From the NCBI GenBank assembly GCA_944385925.1, contig CALWZE010000078.1, forward strand, positions 1 through 33,795: a stretch of DNA of 33,795 nt. Reading direction: 5' to 3'. The notes beneath the pieces were generated by a model. The model was not told the origin of the DNA. It saw nothing but the letters and a program-made list of their open reading frames with translations, and searched no databases. Positions 8,222-16,804 of this stretch are shown piece by piece. Position 1 is the stretch's first letter, and the number at the start of each line of letters is the position of its first letter. The position numbers were made by a program, and so were the translations under genes. Origin of the DNA: an uncultured Clostridia bacterium (GTDB taxonomy: Bacteria > Bacillota > Clostridia > Oscillospirales > Ruminococcaceae).

Positions 8222-9231
8222 CATTTTATCCACGGCAGATATTTGTTGATATAGGACTTGCGCACAATGTAATTCCGATAATGTTTGGACGCAAGCAGCT
8301 TTGAGGTGAATTTCAGGTAATCGTTGTGCACCTTCGGCTGCCCGTTGCGTGCCCGCCGGATTGCCTGGGCCGGGTCCTGATCAAAAATCCCGCAAAGGAA
8401 ATTTTCAAAACCAGCGCAAAGCTTTTCAAGATATCCTTCTTCTTTAAACACAGGCGCACAGAGCATTTCGATCATCCGCTGCTCGTCCTGTTCAATGCGC
8501 ATAACCTCCTGTGCGGCCGCTTCCATGTCGGGATAGCGATGCGCATTGACAAAGGATCGCTCGTCAAAGATCTCGGACACGGTCGGATCTCCGTAATAGA
8601 CCGGGATGCTGTTGGCAAGATAGGCGTCGGTGATCTTTTCGGTCACAAACCCCGGCATACTGCAGCTCTCCACCGCAATGGTAAAACGGAACTTTTTCTG
8701 ATAGGCCGCTTTTGTCGTCAGCATCTCGACCTTAAAACCGTCCTGATTGTTCAGCCAGCTTCCCGCCGACGCAACCGCCTTTTTTGCGTCCAGACAGCGA
8801 AAGAGCCCTTCGCGCTGGGGAATTGCGTCGCTGTCTCCGTAGATGAAATTGCAGAATTCGCTTTTTTCTTCCCGCAGCATTCTCTGGGCCTGCTCGGGTG
8901 TCGGACGCATAAGTCCCGCACCCAGTCGGCGAATATCCACAAAAAATTCCGGCACATGCAGAAAACGTCCCGGATACTCCATGCGGTCGAACCCCATCGC
9001 GTAATCAACTGCGGTAAAATCCGGCGAATAGTTTTCACCGGAGAAAAAAATACGCACACAATCGTAGCGGGCATATTCGTAAAAGCCGAGGCCGAACATG
9101 CTGCACAGGATAAAATCCGGCTGCTCAGACAGCTCGACCTCATAGTGCTTTTGCAGCACATCCATGAAAAAGTTATCCTGCGGGTCGAACCAGGGCCAGA
9201 AACCGACAAATTTTAACTTGATCTTTTTCAT
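8215..9231 (-). CDS. GT10-family alpha-(1,3)-fucosyltransferase
   Basis: A 338-residue glycosyltransferase of family GT10, which transfers fucose from GDP-fucose to a glycan acceptor. The diagnostic C-terminal donor-binding region spans about residues 179-214. It includes FTIAVESCS, PGFVTEKITDAYLANSIP and VYYG, matching the family pattern F.IA.E(N/S)...PG.VTEKI.DA....IP.Y.G. The N-terminal half has the acceptor-side fold signature IFFSGEN. There is no signal peptide or membrane anchor, as in bacterial GT10 enzymes. Its ATG overlaps the stop of the upstream GT2 gene (ATGA), so translation is coupled. It is the last gene of the glycan operon. The family assignment is strong; the linkage and acceptor are not known. 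Confidence 0.88.
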   Translation of the reverse strand: MKKIKLKFVGFWPWFDPQDNFFMDVLQKHYEVELSEQPDFILCSMFGLGFYEYARYDCVRIFFSGENYSPDFTAVDYAMGFDRMEYPGRFLHVPEFFVDIRRLGAGLMRPTPEQAQRMLREEKSEFCNFIYGDSDAIPQREGLFRCLDAKKAVASAGSWLNNQDGFKVEMLTTKAAYQKKFRFTIAVESCSMPGFVTEKITDAYLANSIPVYYGDPTVSEIFDERSFVNAHRYPDMEAAAQEVMRIEQDEQRMIEMLCAPVFKEEGYLEKLCAGFENFLCGIFDQDPAQAIRRARNGQPKVHNDYLKFTSKLLASKHYRNYIVRKSYINKYLPWIKCE

Positions 9232-10904
9232 TGCGCAGCATCCTTCCCGCTTGTTTTTGCATACAGTTTCCGCAATTCCCTCTCCCGTTCCGAAGCAGGC
9301 AGCGAAAGAAAATGAGCAAGACAGCCGCGGTAAAACCGATAAAACTCCAGCGCCGTATATTCAGCGGTCTGCGTTGCGTCCGCCGCAGCCGCGAATTCAT
9401 CATAGGCGCGCAGAAGGTCTCTGTCCTGCGGCGTGACCTTATGTTTTGCCGCAAGCTTTTCCAGCTCTTCCGGCAATTTCCCCAAAGTCAGCAGGCAATG
9501 CAGGTCCGCGATCACGCCCGCAAAATACCCCGCCATCTGCGCCGGGCTGGTCCGGTAGCGCAGCATCGGGTCGTCCAGCTGCATTCCCTCGTAAGGCTGA
9601 TAGGCCTGCTCCCGCGCCTGTTTCTCCTTTTGCGCGGCCGGGTTGACAAAGCAACAGGTTGCATACGGCACAACTACCCATTTCGCACTGGTCATATAGC
9701 GAAGCCAGAGCGACCAGTCCTCGTTTGCGCCCAGTTCCTCCCGCATTCCGCCAACCTTTTCATATAAGGCGCGGCGGAACAGCACCCCATTGTCCGGGGA
9801 TTTGCAGGATTCAACCATGGTAAAGGGATCGATCCGCGGAAAATTCATAAAATGCACCGCCTTTATCTCAAAGCGGTATGGGTAGGTGCTGACCGTTTCG
9901 GTCTCCAGCGCGAGGCTCTGCAAAAACACCATGTCCGCGCCGGTATTTTCCGCCGTCTGCACCCCGGCGCGCAGATGTTCCGGATAAAGAAAATCGTCGT
10001 CGTCCAGCAGATTGATGTATTTCCCGTTTGCCATCGAAAAGCCGAGATTTGCCGCCGCCGCACGGCCGATATTTTTAATCGTCGCGCGGTACCGGATGGA
10101 CAGGTCGGAAAACTCCCGCTCGATCATCTGCCTTGCCTGCGGTTCGCCGTCTTCAATAACGATCAGCTCAAGCGGCTTGTAAGCGAGAAAGCGCAGGCTT
10201 TCAAGCGTTTTACGCAGTACCTCCGGCCGGTGCCTCGTGCGGATGACCACAGACACCAGCGGCCATTCCCGCGGCGACTCGCCCGGCAGCGTATAGCTGC
10301 CGCGCAGCTGCGCCTCGCGAAGTAAATCCGGCATTTCCATATCATTGCCGCCTGCACCGCTCAGCAGAACGCTGACCGCCCGCAGCGCAAAGCCCGGCAA
10401 ACGCAGCAGCATCGTTTTGCGCGAATGCTCGCCCAAAGCCGGATCTTGCTTGAAAAATGCCTGTTTCCAAAGCCGCAGGACCTGCATCTTTCTTCCGCGA
10501 GGCGCATATTTGATCTGCAGCAAAATGGCGTCCAACAGCTGATCCGTCCGGTCGCCCGCCTGTTTTTCGCTCAGCGGCAGCAGGATATCCTGAGCAAGTT
10601 CCACCTTGCCGCCGGCGCGCCGGATGCGCGCCGCAAGCTCGGCCGCCGCGGCCGTCCCAAGCCGGCGGTCCATCCTGCCCGTTTTTTGCAGCGCCGTTCT
10701 GCTTACCGCGAAAGCACAGCTGTGCGGGCAATCGCAGCGCATGGTCCGCGGGTCGATAAATCCGCCTGCGAGAAAAGGCGCCGTGCCAAGCACAAGCGCC
10801 TCATTCCCCTCCATCCGCCGCTCGATCTGTTCCAGAATTTCCCGTGCGGGCGGCTGCGAGGCATATACTACGCAATGTTCGGTTTTATATCTGCCGATCT
10901 TCAA
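9228..10904 (-). CDS. GT2-type glycosyltransferase with an extra N-terminal half-domain
   Basis: A 558-residue cytoplasmic protein. A complete GT-A fold of family GT2 lies at about residues 215-430. Its nucleotide-binding start is VSVVIRTRHRPEVLRKTLES, followed by VIEDGE and the metal-binding DDDD at 301-304 in INLLDDDDFLYPEH. The region from about 35 to 110 (ADxxA-like AFAVSRTALQKTGRMDRRLG) resembles the acceptor half of a second GT2 domain without its nucleotide-binding half. The C-terminal 130 residues look helical. The start is TTG at 10904, supported by GGAGG eight bases upstream and by the TTGA overlap with the preceding gene. It probably adds one sugar of the surface glycan; donor and acceptor cannot be read from sequence. 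Confidence 0.85.
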   Translation of the reverse strand: MKIGRYKTEHCVVYASQPPAREILEQIERRMEGNEALVLGTAPFLAGGFIDPRTMRCDCPHSCAFAVSRTALQKTGRMDRRLGTAAAAELAARIRRAGGKVELAQDILLPLSEKQAGDRTDQLLDAILLQIKYAPRGRKMQVLRLWKQAFFKQDPALGEHSRKTMLLRLPGFALRAVSVLLSGAGGNDMEMPDLLREAQLRGSYTLPGESPREWPLVSVVIRTRHRPEVLRKTLESLRFLAYKPLELIVIEDGEPQARQMIEREFSDLSIRYRATIKNIGRAAAANLGFSMANGKYINLLDDDDFLYPEHLRAGVQTAENTGADMVFLQSLALETETVSTYPYRFEIKAVHFMNFPRIDPFTMVESCKSPDNGVLFRRALYEKVGGMREELGANEDWSLWLRYMTSAKWVVVPYATCCFVNPAAQKEKQAREQAYQPYEGMQLDDPMLRYRTSPAQMAGYFAGVIADLHCLLTLGKLPEELEKLAAKHKVTPQDRDLLRAYDEFAAAADATQTAEYTALEFYRFYRGCLAHFLSLPASERERELRKLYAKTSGKDAAQ

Positions 10905-12022
10905 CCTTTTTTCCTCCGCAGAAACTCCTTTATTCCGCTCAGACGCTGCGCCAGCCGGAAGGTATTGGAATCCAGAATATTGTTTATTTCGGTCTGCCGC
11001 TGCTTATACAGAATTTTCAGCTCACAGAAATGGTACCACGCCTTTTGGTCCTGATCCTCCGAAAAATCGTCGCAGAGGATGCGGCTGTAAGCGCTGTGAT
11101 ATTTCGCGCCGTGCCGCGCGGCAAAAACAATGGTTTTCTTCCAGGCAAACAGCGCTTCCTTCAGGTCCTGCGGCTCGAGATTTTCCGCATCCAGCAGTTT
11201 ATCCACATAGTACTCGACAATCGAAAAGCCGTAGTCCAGCAAATCGACATATTCCTCCGCTTTGCCGTACCGCAGCGCGTGCGCCATACCACACTCGATC
11301 GAACGGGGCAGCGAGCAGTAAAACGCCTTGTCCAGCACATGCGAAAGGGACTCCGGCCGCACCCTGTAAAGGACGATCGGATCATGCATATAAAAGAAGG
11401 TCTCCGAATGCAGGATGTACTGGAAAAGGAAAAGAATATCCTCCCAAAGCTCCCCCTTCAGACAGCGTATGCCGTATTTTTCCACCAGGTCACGGCGATA
11501 GATCTTGCACCAGTGGTTATTCAAAAAGGCCCACAACCAGTCCGGTCTGCCCGGTTCCTTTCGGAAAAAGCCGGTTTTATTCTGTTCGGTCCCGTAAACC
11601 AGCGTTTTGCGCTGCTCTTCGGAGAAAAGCTCGGGGTGCATCAGGCGCACCGATCCGGAGACAAGATCCGCTCCGGTTTTCCCGGCGGTCTCATAAAGGG
11701 TTTTGCAGGCGTCCGGGAACAGTTCGTCGTCGTTGTCCAGGAACATAAGATAGGGCGCGCTTGCCGCCTCAATTCCCACATTCCGCGGTTCGGCAGGCGT
11801 CCCGGAATTCTGTTCGGTTCGCAGGCTGCGCACATTTGGATACTGCGCCGCCCACCGCTCGAGGATTTGTCCGCTCTGATCGGTGGAACAATCGTCCACC
11901 AGCAGCAGCTCGATACTTTCAAAGCCGATGGTCTGCCTGCGCACCGATTCAAGGGTCTGTTCCAGATATTGCTGCGCATTGTAAACCGGAATAATCAGGC
12001 TGATTTTATAGCCGTCCTGCAC
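10901..12022 (-). CDS. GT2-family glycosyltransferase
   Basis: A 373-residue family 2 glycosyltransferase with an N-terminal GT-A domain. Features are ISLIIPVYNAQQYLEQTLES at residues 7-26, LLLVDDCSTDQSG at 39-51 and the donor/metal motif DNDD at 96-99. The acceptor-side GELWEDILF block is near 190. The C-terminal 150 residues are helical and probably shape acceptor binding, as in capsule-type GT2 enzymes such as the CpsI/EpsJ group. It starts 27 bases after the amidotransferase gene and overlaps the next gene by four bases, so the four genes form one operon. The sugar specificity is not known. Confidence 0.88.
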   Translation of the reverse strand: MQDGYKISLIIPVYNAQQYLEQTLESVRRQTIGFESIELLLVDDCSTDQSGQILERWAAQYPNVRSLRTEQNSGTPAEPRNVGIEAASAPYLMFLDNDDELFPDACKTLYETAGKTGADLVSGSVRLMHPELFSEEQRKTLVYGTEQNKTGFFRKEPGRPDWLWAFLNNHWCKIYRRDLVEKYGIRCLKGELWEDILFLFQYILHSETFFYMHDPIVLYRVRPESLSHVLDKAFYCSLPRSIECGMAHALRYGKAEEYVDLLDYGFSIVEYYVDKLLDAENLEPQDLKEALFAWKKTIVFAARHGAKYHSAYSRILCDDFSEDQDQKAWYHFCELKILYKQRQTEINNILDSNTFRLAQRLSGIKEFLRRKKG

Positions 12023-12049
12023 CAGCTCAGGCCTCCCCTTTCTCTTCGC

Positions 12050-13168
12050 TTATTTCTGTTCCCAGATGGGGTCTTTGAGGACCCACCGGCCGGTCGCGTC
12101 CTTTTCAAATATATCGCGGTTATAAAAAGTGTCCATGATTTTCCAGAATTCGGTCTCGGTATAGCCGAGGAATTCGCAGAAATCCCGCACGCACAGCGGG
12201 TCCAGCGCATGATCGTGTTTGCGGATCAGTTCGATCGCTTCCTCGCGGCTGAGCATCCCGTAACGGATCATCCGCGCGGTGTAGTCGGTCGCCGCCGCGT
12301 GACCGAATTTGGGATATTTGAGCCAGCTGTGCACAAGGTAAGCGCGGGAATCGATCTGGTCGAAGTTCTCGACATGATGGGTGCGATCCCATTCATGGGT
12401 CAGGTCGTGGAATCCGCGGCTCTTTGCGTGCTCATAGTTGGCAAAGCTGTTCCAGGGCAGGAAGTAGCTCAGGTACATCGGGTCCAGCTTGTCCATCTCT
12501 TCCGGCGAGGGCGCCTTGGTGAAGTACAGTTCTTTTTCGGTCACTCCGTCCCCCAGCAGATCCTCCATCGGCAGGCCGATGGCGACCCCGTTGTCGATCT
12601 GGCCGCGCGCCGAATAGGTCTCCTCGTCCGCATTGCCGCCATACTCGAAACTGACGTTCTCGCCGTAGACCAGCAGCGGGGTGTTGAATTTGATCGCCAT
12701 ATGCAGCGGGAAGGTATAGATGAGCCGGTCGATAAACCAGGTCGGCTTTCCATACCGCTCGAAGGTTTTGCGCATCAGGATTTTCTGGGTCTTGATGTCC
12801 GGCTTGCAGCTGATGATGGTGCAGCCATAGGTCTCGCTGATATTTTTCAGATTGTGCCTGCCCGCCTCGGTCATCGGGAAGTTGTCCTCGACCGAGAAAA
12901 GGATGGGGTTCATCCCCATAACCTCTTTAAGCACGTGAACCTGCCAGTGGCTGTCCTTGCCGCCGCTGACCGCGATGGCGCAGTCATAGCCGCCGGGGCC
13001 GTTCATTCCGCGGTATTTGTCGCAAAGCGCTTTGAACTCGACAAACCGCTTATCCCAGTCCACCGTCTTTCGCTGTTCATAGTGGGTACAGGCGCAGCAG
13101 ACTCCCTCTTCGTTAAATGTGATCCCCGGACGGGTATCCGGCATGGTGCAGCGGGTGCAGTATTTCAT
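12050..13168 (-). CDS. N-acetyl sugar amidotransferase (WbpG/PseA-type, ExsB-like PP-loop enzyme)
   Basis: A 372-residue member of the ATP-pyrophosphatase family that converts a sugar N-acetyl group to an acetamidino group in surface glycans (WbpG, WbuX and PseA). The PP-loop SGGKDS is at residues 68-73. The N-terminal cysteine cluster (CTRC at 4-7 and CCAC at 24-27) fits the zinc-binding pattern of the family. The C-terminal half with KHDHALDPLCVRDFCEFLGY is also typical. WbpG-type enzymes usually receive ammonia from HisH/HisF-like partners; none is encoded nearby, so the partner would have to be elsewhere or absent. It is the first gene of the glycan operon, with an AGGAGG ribosome site and a strong promoter at 13253-13281. 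Confidence 0.88.
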   Translation of the reverse strand: MKYCTRCTMPDTRPGITFNEEGVCCACTHYEQRKTVDWDKRFVEFKALCDKYRGMNGPGGYDCAIAVSGGKDSHWQVHVLKEVMGMNPILFSVEDNFPMTEAGRHNLKNISETYGCTIISCKPDIKTQKILMRKTFERYGKPTWFIDRLIYTFPLHMAIKFNTPLLVYGENVSFEYGGNADEETYSARGQIDNGVAIGLPMEDLLGDGVTEKELYFTKAPSPEEMDKLDPMYLSYFLPWNSFANYEHAKSRGFHDLTHEWDRTHHVENFDQIDSRAYLVHSWLKYPKFGHAAATDYTARMIRYGMLSREEAIELIRKHDHALDPLCVRDFCEFLGYTETEFWKIMDTFYNRDIFEKDATGRWVLKDPIWEQK

Positions 13169-13252
13169 CGGTAATCCTCCTGTTTTTTAAAAAGAAAAGA
13201 CAAAAACGGCATTGGAAAAACACCAAAGACGTCTTTGCCTTCATTTCGTGCG

Positions 13253-13281
13253 ATTTTACAACGGGCAGACGCTTTTGTCAA
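13253..13281 (-). promoter_or_regulatory. Sigma-A promoter of the glycan operon
   Basis: Read on the minus strand: a consensus TTGACA (plus 13276-13281), a 17-base spacer and TAAAAT (plus 13253-13258). The leader is about 78 bases and contains a short AAAGACGTCTTT palindrome. Confidence 0.75.
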
Positions 13282-13394
13282 TCCTGCAAACCGGGCAATC
13301 CGCGGGCGGCCGCGCCGGCTTTTCCGAACATGCCGTTATTTTGAATTTTACCAGAAGCCCGGCATATAGTCAATTTTCCGCGCAGTTTGCGGTC

Positions 13395-13423
13395 TTTTCA
13401 GTCTGTTTTAAGTATTGTATAAT
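13395..13423 (+). promoter_or_regulatory. Sigma-A promoter of the sppA unit
   Basis: TTTTCA (13395-13400), a 17-base spacer and a consensus TATAAT (13418-13423). It diverges from the glycan operon promoter; between the two lies only unassigned sequence. Confidence 0.55.
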
Positions 13424-13513
13424 ACCTTTAAACCAAATCGCAGATCAAACCGGCAAGCGGGAATTTTGCCCGTAAAAACGGTTTCTCTTATTTTTCAACA
13501 ACAGAGGTATGCC

Positions 13514-14461
13514 ATGAAAGGAAAACAGATTGTTGGATTAATCGCGGCGGCACTGGTTTTTGTGCTGGTCGCCTGGATCGGGGTGGGCGCCGCCAGTTCC
13601 AGTACCAGTAAAAGCGAGGAGCTGCCGCCGGGCAACAATGTGGCGGTTGTCAATATTGTCGGCACAATTGACCAGACCTATTACAACGTTTTCGGCAATC
13701 CGACCAGCAGCTATGATCACAATGCTATTCTGGATCTGATTTGGGACATGACCGAGTCGACCGAAAACAAAGGTCTGATGCTTTATATTGATTCCGGCGG
13801 CGGCGCGGTTTATGAATCGGACGAGGTCTACCAGGCGCTGATGGAATACAAGGCGATCACCGGCCGGCCGATCTATGCCTACGCCTCCCACACCATGGCT
13901 TCCGGCGCCTATTACATCGCCTGCGCGGCCGACCGCATCTATGCCAACCGCAACTCGACGGTGGGATCGATCGGCGTATACATCGAGACGGTAAACTATG
14001 CGGGGCTTTATGAAAAACTGGGCATTGAAGGCGAATATATCAAGTCCGGAGAAAACAAAGCGATGGGCAACGCCTATGATTATCTGACCGACGAACAGCG
14101 CGCGATCTATCAGAGTGTTGTGGACGAGTGTTATGAGCAGTTCCTCGGCATTGTCTGCGAGTCCCGCGGCTATACCAGAGAAGAGGCGCTTCCCATCTGC
14201 GACGGGCGTATCTATACCGCGACCCAAGGGGTGGAGAACGGCCTGATTGACCAGACCAACTGCGACTATTCCGACGCGCTGAACGATCTGATGGAACTGT
14301 GCGGCGCCGACACGGTATATGAGCGGAGCGCCGATTACAATTCGTTGACCTCTTTCCTGTCCCAGCTGCTGGGTTCGGTCTCCTCCAGCGAAACCGAGCG
14401 GCTGCTGGAGCTTGCGCAAAATAACAATAACGGGAGGCCGATGTATTATTATGCAGGATAA
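13514..14461 (+). CDS. sppA: Signal peptide peptidase SppA (S49 family serine protease)
   Basis: Membrane-anchored protease that degrades cleaved signal peptides and other membrane peptides. The 315-residue protein has one N-terminal transmembrane segment (about 5-27) and then the S49 fold. The likely nucleophile is Ser130 in TMASGAYYIA and the general-base Lys182 lies in IKSGENKAMG, matching the Ser-Lys dyad of the short Gram-positive SppA. It has a single protease domain, as in Bacillus. The frame extends upstream to 13415, but the ATG at 13514 has an AGAGGT site and puts the membrane segment at the N-terminus. It is the first gene of a unit with the RDD protein and a polytopic membrane protein. 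Confidence 0.93.
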   Translation: MKGKQIVGLIAAALVFVLVAWIGVGAASSSTSKSEELPPGNNVAVVNIVGTIDQTYYNVFGNPTSSYDHNAILDLIWDMTESTENKGLMLYIDSGGGAVYESDEVYQALMEYKAITGRPIYAYASHTMASGAYYIACAADRIYANRNSTVGSIGVYIETVNYAGLYEKLGIEGEYIKSGENKAMGNAYDYLTDEQRAIYQSVVDECYEQFLGIVCESRGYTREEALPICDGRIYTATQGVENGLIDQTNCDYSDALNDLMELCGADTVYERSADYNSLTSFLSQLLGSVSSSETERLLELAQNNNNGRPMYYYAG

Positions 14462-15338
14462 CAACCGTCCCGTTCCTCCGGAAGGCTATATTCTCCGGTA
14501 TGACAATATGACCGGAAAACCATATTTTGTCAAAGCGCCCGGTAATCTGCCCGGCGATCCGCCTGCGCAGGCACAGGAGCCGGCTGAGATGCAGCAGGAT
14601 ATCCAGGTACCGCCCGCCCAAACAGCGGCGGACAGACCGGATTTTCCGCCGATGCCCCCGCTTGGGCCGGCCGAGTCCGAGAAATCGGATTCGGACTTTC
14701 CACCGATGCCCCCGCTTGGGCCGAGCCAAAATGAGCCCTGCAATCGCCCGCTTTCTTCCGCTTATGGGAACGCGGCGGATACGACAGGCCGCCCTTGCAG
14801 CGCGGACCCCTTTTCTCAGGCGGCATCCCCCGCGCCCGTGCCGTTTGGCGCGCATGGGGAAAAACGTGCCGGAAAAAGCTGCGCGGTCCTGCCTCGCCAA
14901 TGCGCCGGTTTTTTCACCCGGCTCGCCGCCTATCTTGTGGACTTTGCTGTCGCATGGATTCTGGCATTTCTTGTGGGCCTTCTGCTCAAGATGCTGTCCA
15001 GCGCGCTCGGCGGCGCATTGGAACAGCCGGTATTTTTCCACTATGACACAATCGATCTTGTCAAATATCTCATCACCGCGCTTTACTTTATTCTGCTGAC
15101 CAAGATGACCGGCTGGACGCTCGGAAAACGGCTGCTGCGGGTCCGGGTCGTGTCGGCGGACGGCGCGCCGCTGCGCTGGCTGGACGTGATCTATCGGGAA
15201 ACGATCGGCCGCTATCTCAGTTCGCTGCTGTGTGTCGGCTACATGGTGCTCGCGCTGGACCGCCAGCACCGCGGTTTTCACGATATGCTCTGCGACACCC
15301 GCGTCGTCTATCTTGAATCTACGGAGGCGCTGTCATGA
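14451..15338 (+). CDS. RDD-family membrane protein with a proline-rich N-terminal region
   Basis: A 295-residue protein. The first 140 residues are proline-rich and presumably disordered. They contain a duplicated motif, DFPPMPPLGP at 64-73 and 82-91, with an 18-residue period that is also visible in the DNA (about 14640-14735). The C-terminal half is an RDD domain with about three membrane segments. It includes RLAAYLVDFAVAW (Arg157 and Asp164 in the conserved places) and GWTLGKRLLRVRVV. RDD proteins are membrane proteins of mostly unknown role; some are linked to ion transport. The ATG at 14451 lies inside the end of sppA, with GGGAGG about 13 bases upstream, so the spacing is long. Confidence 0.85.
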   Translation: MQDNNRPVPPEGYILRYDNMTGKPYFVKAPGNLPGDPPAQAQEPAEMQQDIQVPPAQTAADRPDFPPMPPLGPAESEKSDSDFPPMPPLGPSQNEPCNRPLSSAYGNAADTTGRPCSADPFSQAASPAPVPFGAHGEKRAGKSCAVLPRQCAGFFTRLAAYLVDFAVAWILAFLVGLLLKMLSSALGGALEQPVFFHYDTIDLVKYLITALYFILLTKMTGWTLGKRLLRVRVVSADGAPLRWLDVIYRETIGRYLSSLLCVGYMVLALDRQHRGFHDMLCDTRVVYLESTEALS

Positions 15339-16714
15339 CTCCAAAACAGAGGAAACTGATCTTCTGGTCGATGACCGGTTTTGCGCTGCTGCTTTTCCTG
15401 TTTTTTAACCACAACGACATCGCCGAAACCGCCCAGCATGCCTGGAATCTGATCCGCTCGATTGCGGACGGACAGTTTCTCTCCTTTTACGACAATGTCG
15501 CAAACCGGGTTTATGATTTCGGGTTCGGCTTTGTTTATCTGAACAACGCGCACTACAATATTCTGATTTATCTGCTGCTTGCGCTGTGGGAGCTGCCGCT
15601 CTATCTGCTTTGCGCGCTGCTGGGCCTGTCCGGCGCAAGCATCGAATTTTTTCTCTATTTCTGGGTCAAAGCGCTTTGCGCGGGTGTTTTTGTGCTCTGC
15701 GCGCCGGTGGTGGAGCGGCTGGCGCTTCGCCTTGGCCTTGAGAAGAAAAGCGCGGACGATATCCGGCTGTTTTTTCTCTTCTGCCCGATCAGCCTGTTTG
15801 TCGTTTTCCAGTTCGGCGGCTACGATATGTTCTGCCTGCTGTTTATTCTGCTTGCGCTGGAAGCGATGATGGACCGGCGTCTGCTGCGCTTTTCGCTTCT
15901 GATCGGGGTCGCCTCGGTCTTTAAATTCTTTGCTTTTCTCCCCTTTATTCCGCTTTTACTGCTTTGCGAAAAGCGGATCGCGCATGTTATCCGGCTGGGG
16001 CTTTGCAGCCTGTGGATTACCCTGCCGACCACCCTGCTTTTCTGGGGCCGCGCAACCCATTCCGCCGCATTTAACGCCTCCATGGTCGACCGTTTCTTTT
16101 TCCTGAACATCCCCACCGAATACGGAGAAATATCGGTCTTTCTGCTGCTGTACGCGGCGCTGTGCGTTTTCTGCTTTGCCTGCCCCACCCCCGCGCGCGA
16201 CCGCCTGCCCGCTCTCTCGCTTTATCTGTGCGCGCTCAGCTTCGGCCTGCTGTTCCTGACCATTACCTGGCACCCGCAGTGGATGATTCTGCTGCTGCCC
16301 TTCCTGCTGCTTTGCGCGGCGCAATCCGCAAACCGGCGGGTGCTGTTTTGGGTCGGCGCGGTTTTCTGCCTGGGCTATTTTTTGAACATGACCTTTATGT
16401 TTCCCGGCGCGCTGGATGCGAATCTGCTGCGGCTCGGCGTGCTGCACGCGTCAATCGGCGAGACCGGCTCGCTCGCCGCATTGCTTCAAAAGCTCCCCCT
16501 CGTCCGCAAGCTGGCGCCCGCCGCTTACGCCGCCTCGCTGATGAGTCTGCTTGTACTGCTGGCCCCCTATAAGGGACGCCCGCTCTGCGACCGTCTGGAA
16601 AAAAACGGTCTGTCCGCCGCATACACCCCCGCGCGCTGTTTCCGGGGACTGTTTTTTCTTGGGTACTGCCTGTCCTGGCTGCTGCCCGCGGCGGCTGCCG
16701 GTTTCCTGTTCTAA
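15335..16714 (+). CDS. Polytopic membrane protein, possibly a GT-C-fold glycosyltransferase
   Basis: A 459-residue protein with about ten or more hydrophobic segments along its length and short charged loops. The layout is a first extracytoplasmic loop after one membrane segment, aromatic-rich helices and a C-terminal set of helices. It resembles GT-C enzymes of the GT87/DUF2029 type that use lipid-linked sugars. I cannot point to a definite catalytic Asp motif, so the enzyme call is inference. It overlaps the RDD gene by four bases (ATGA) and is the third gene of the sppA unit. Another possibility is a membrane protein of unknown function. Confidence 0.7.
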   Translation: MTPKQRKLIFWSMTGFALLLFLFFNHNDIAETAQHAWNLIRSIADGQFLSFYDNVANRVYDFGFGFVYLNNAHYNILIYLLLALWELPLYLLCALLGLSGASIEFFLYFWVKALCAGVFVLCAPVVERLALRLGLEKKSADDIRLFFLFCPISLFVVFQFGGYDMFCLLFILLALEAMMDRRLLRFSLLIGVASVFKFFAFLPFIPLLLLCEKRIAHVIRLGLCSLWITLPTTLLFWGRATHSAAFNASMVDRFFFLNIPTEYGEISVFLLLYAALCVFCFACPTPARDRLPALSLYLCALSFGLLFLTITWHPQWMILLLPFLLLCAAQSANRRVLFWVGAVFCLGYFLNMTFMFPGALDANLLRLGVLHASIGETGSLAALLQKLPLVRKLAPAAYAASLMSLLVLLAPYKGRPLCDRLEKNGLSAAYTPARCFRGLFFLGYCLSWLLPAAAAGFLF

Positions 16715-16723
16715 AAAGTGGGA

Positions 16724-16752
16724 TTTCAAAACCGCGCGGACTGTGGTATACT
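16724..16752 (+). promoter_or_regulatory. Candidate promoter of the single-pass hypothetical protein gene
   Basis: TTTCAA (16724-16729), a 17-base spacer and TATACT (16747-16752), with a TG one base before the -10 box (extended -10). The -35 match is weak. Confidence 0.4.
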
Positions 16753-16804
16753 GAAACTCGGTATTGTATTTCTGCTTTTACTTCTTGGATAAGGACCCTC
16801 GCTT

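Noticed and set aside
10844-13174. A 776-codon plus-strand frame over the glycan genes
   Set aside because: Antisense shadow; the minus-strand genes have clear catalytic motifs and coupled starts.
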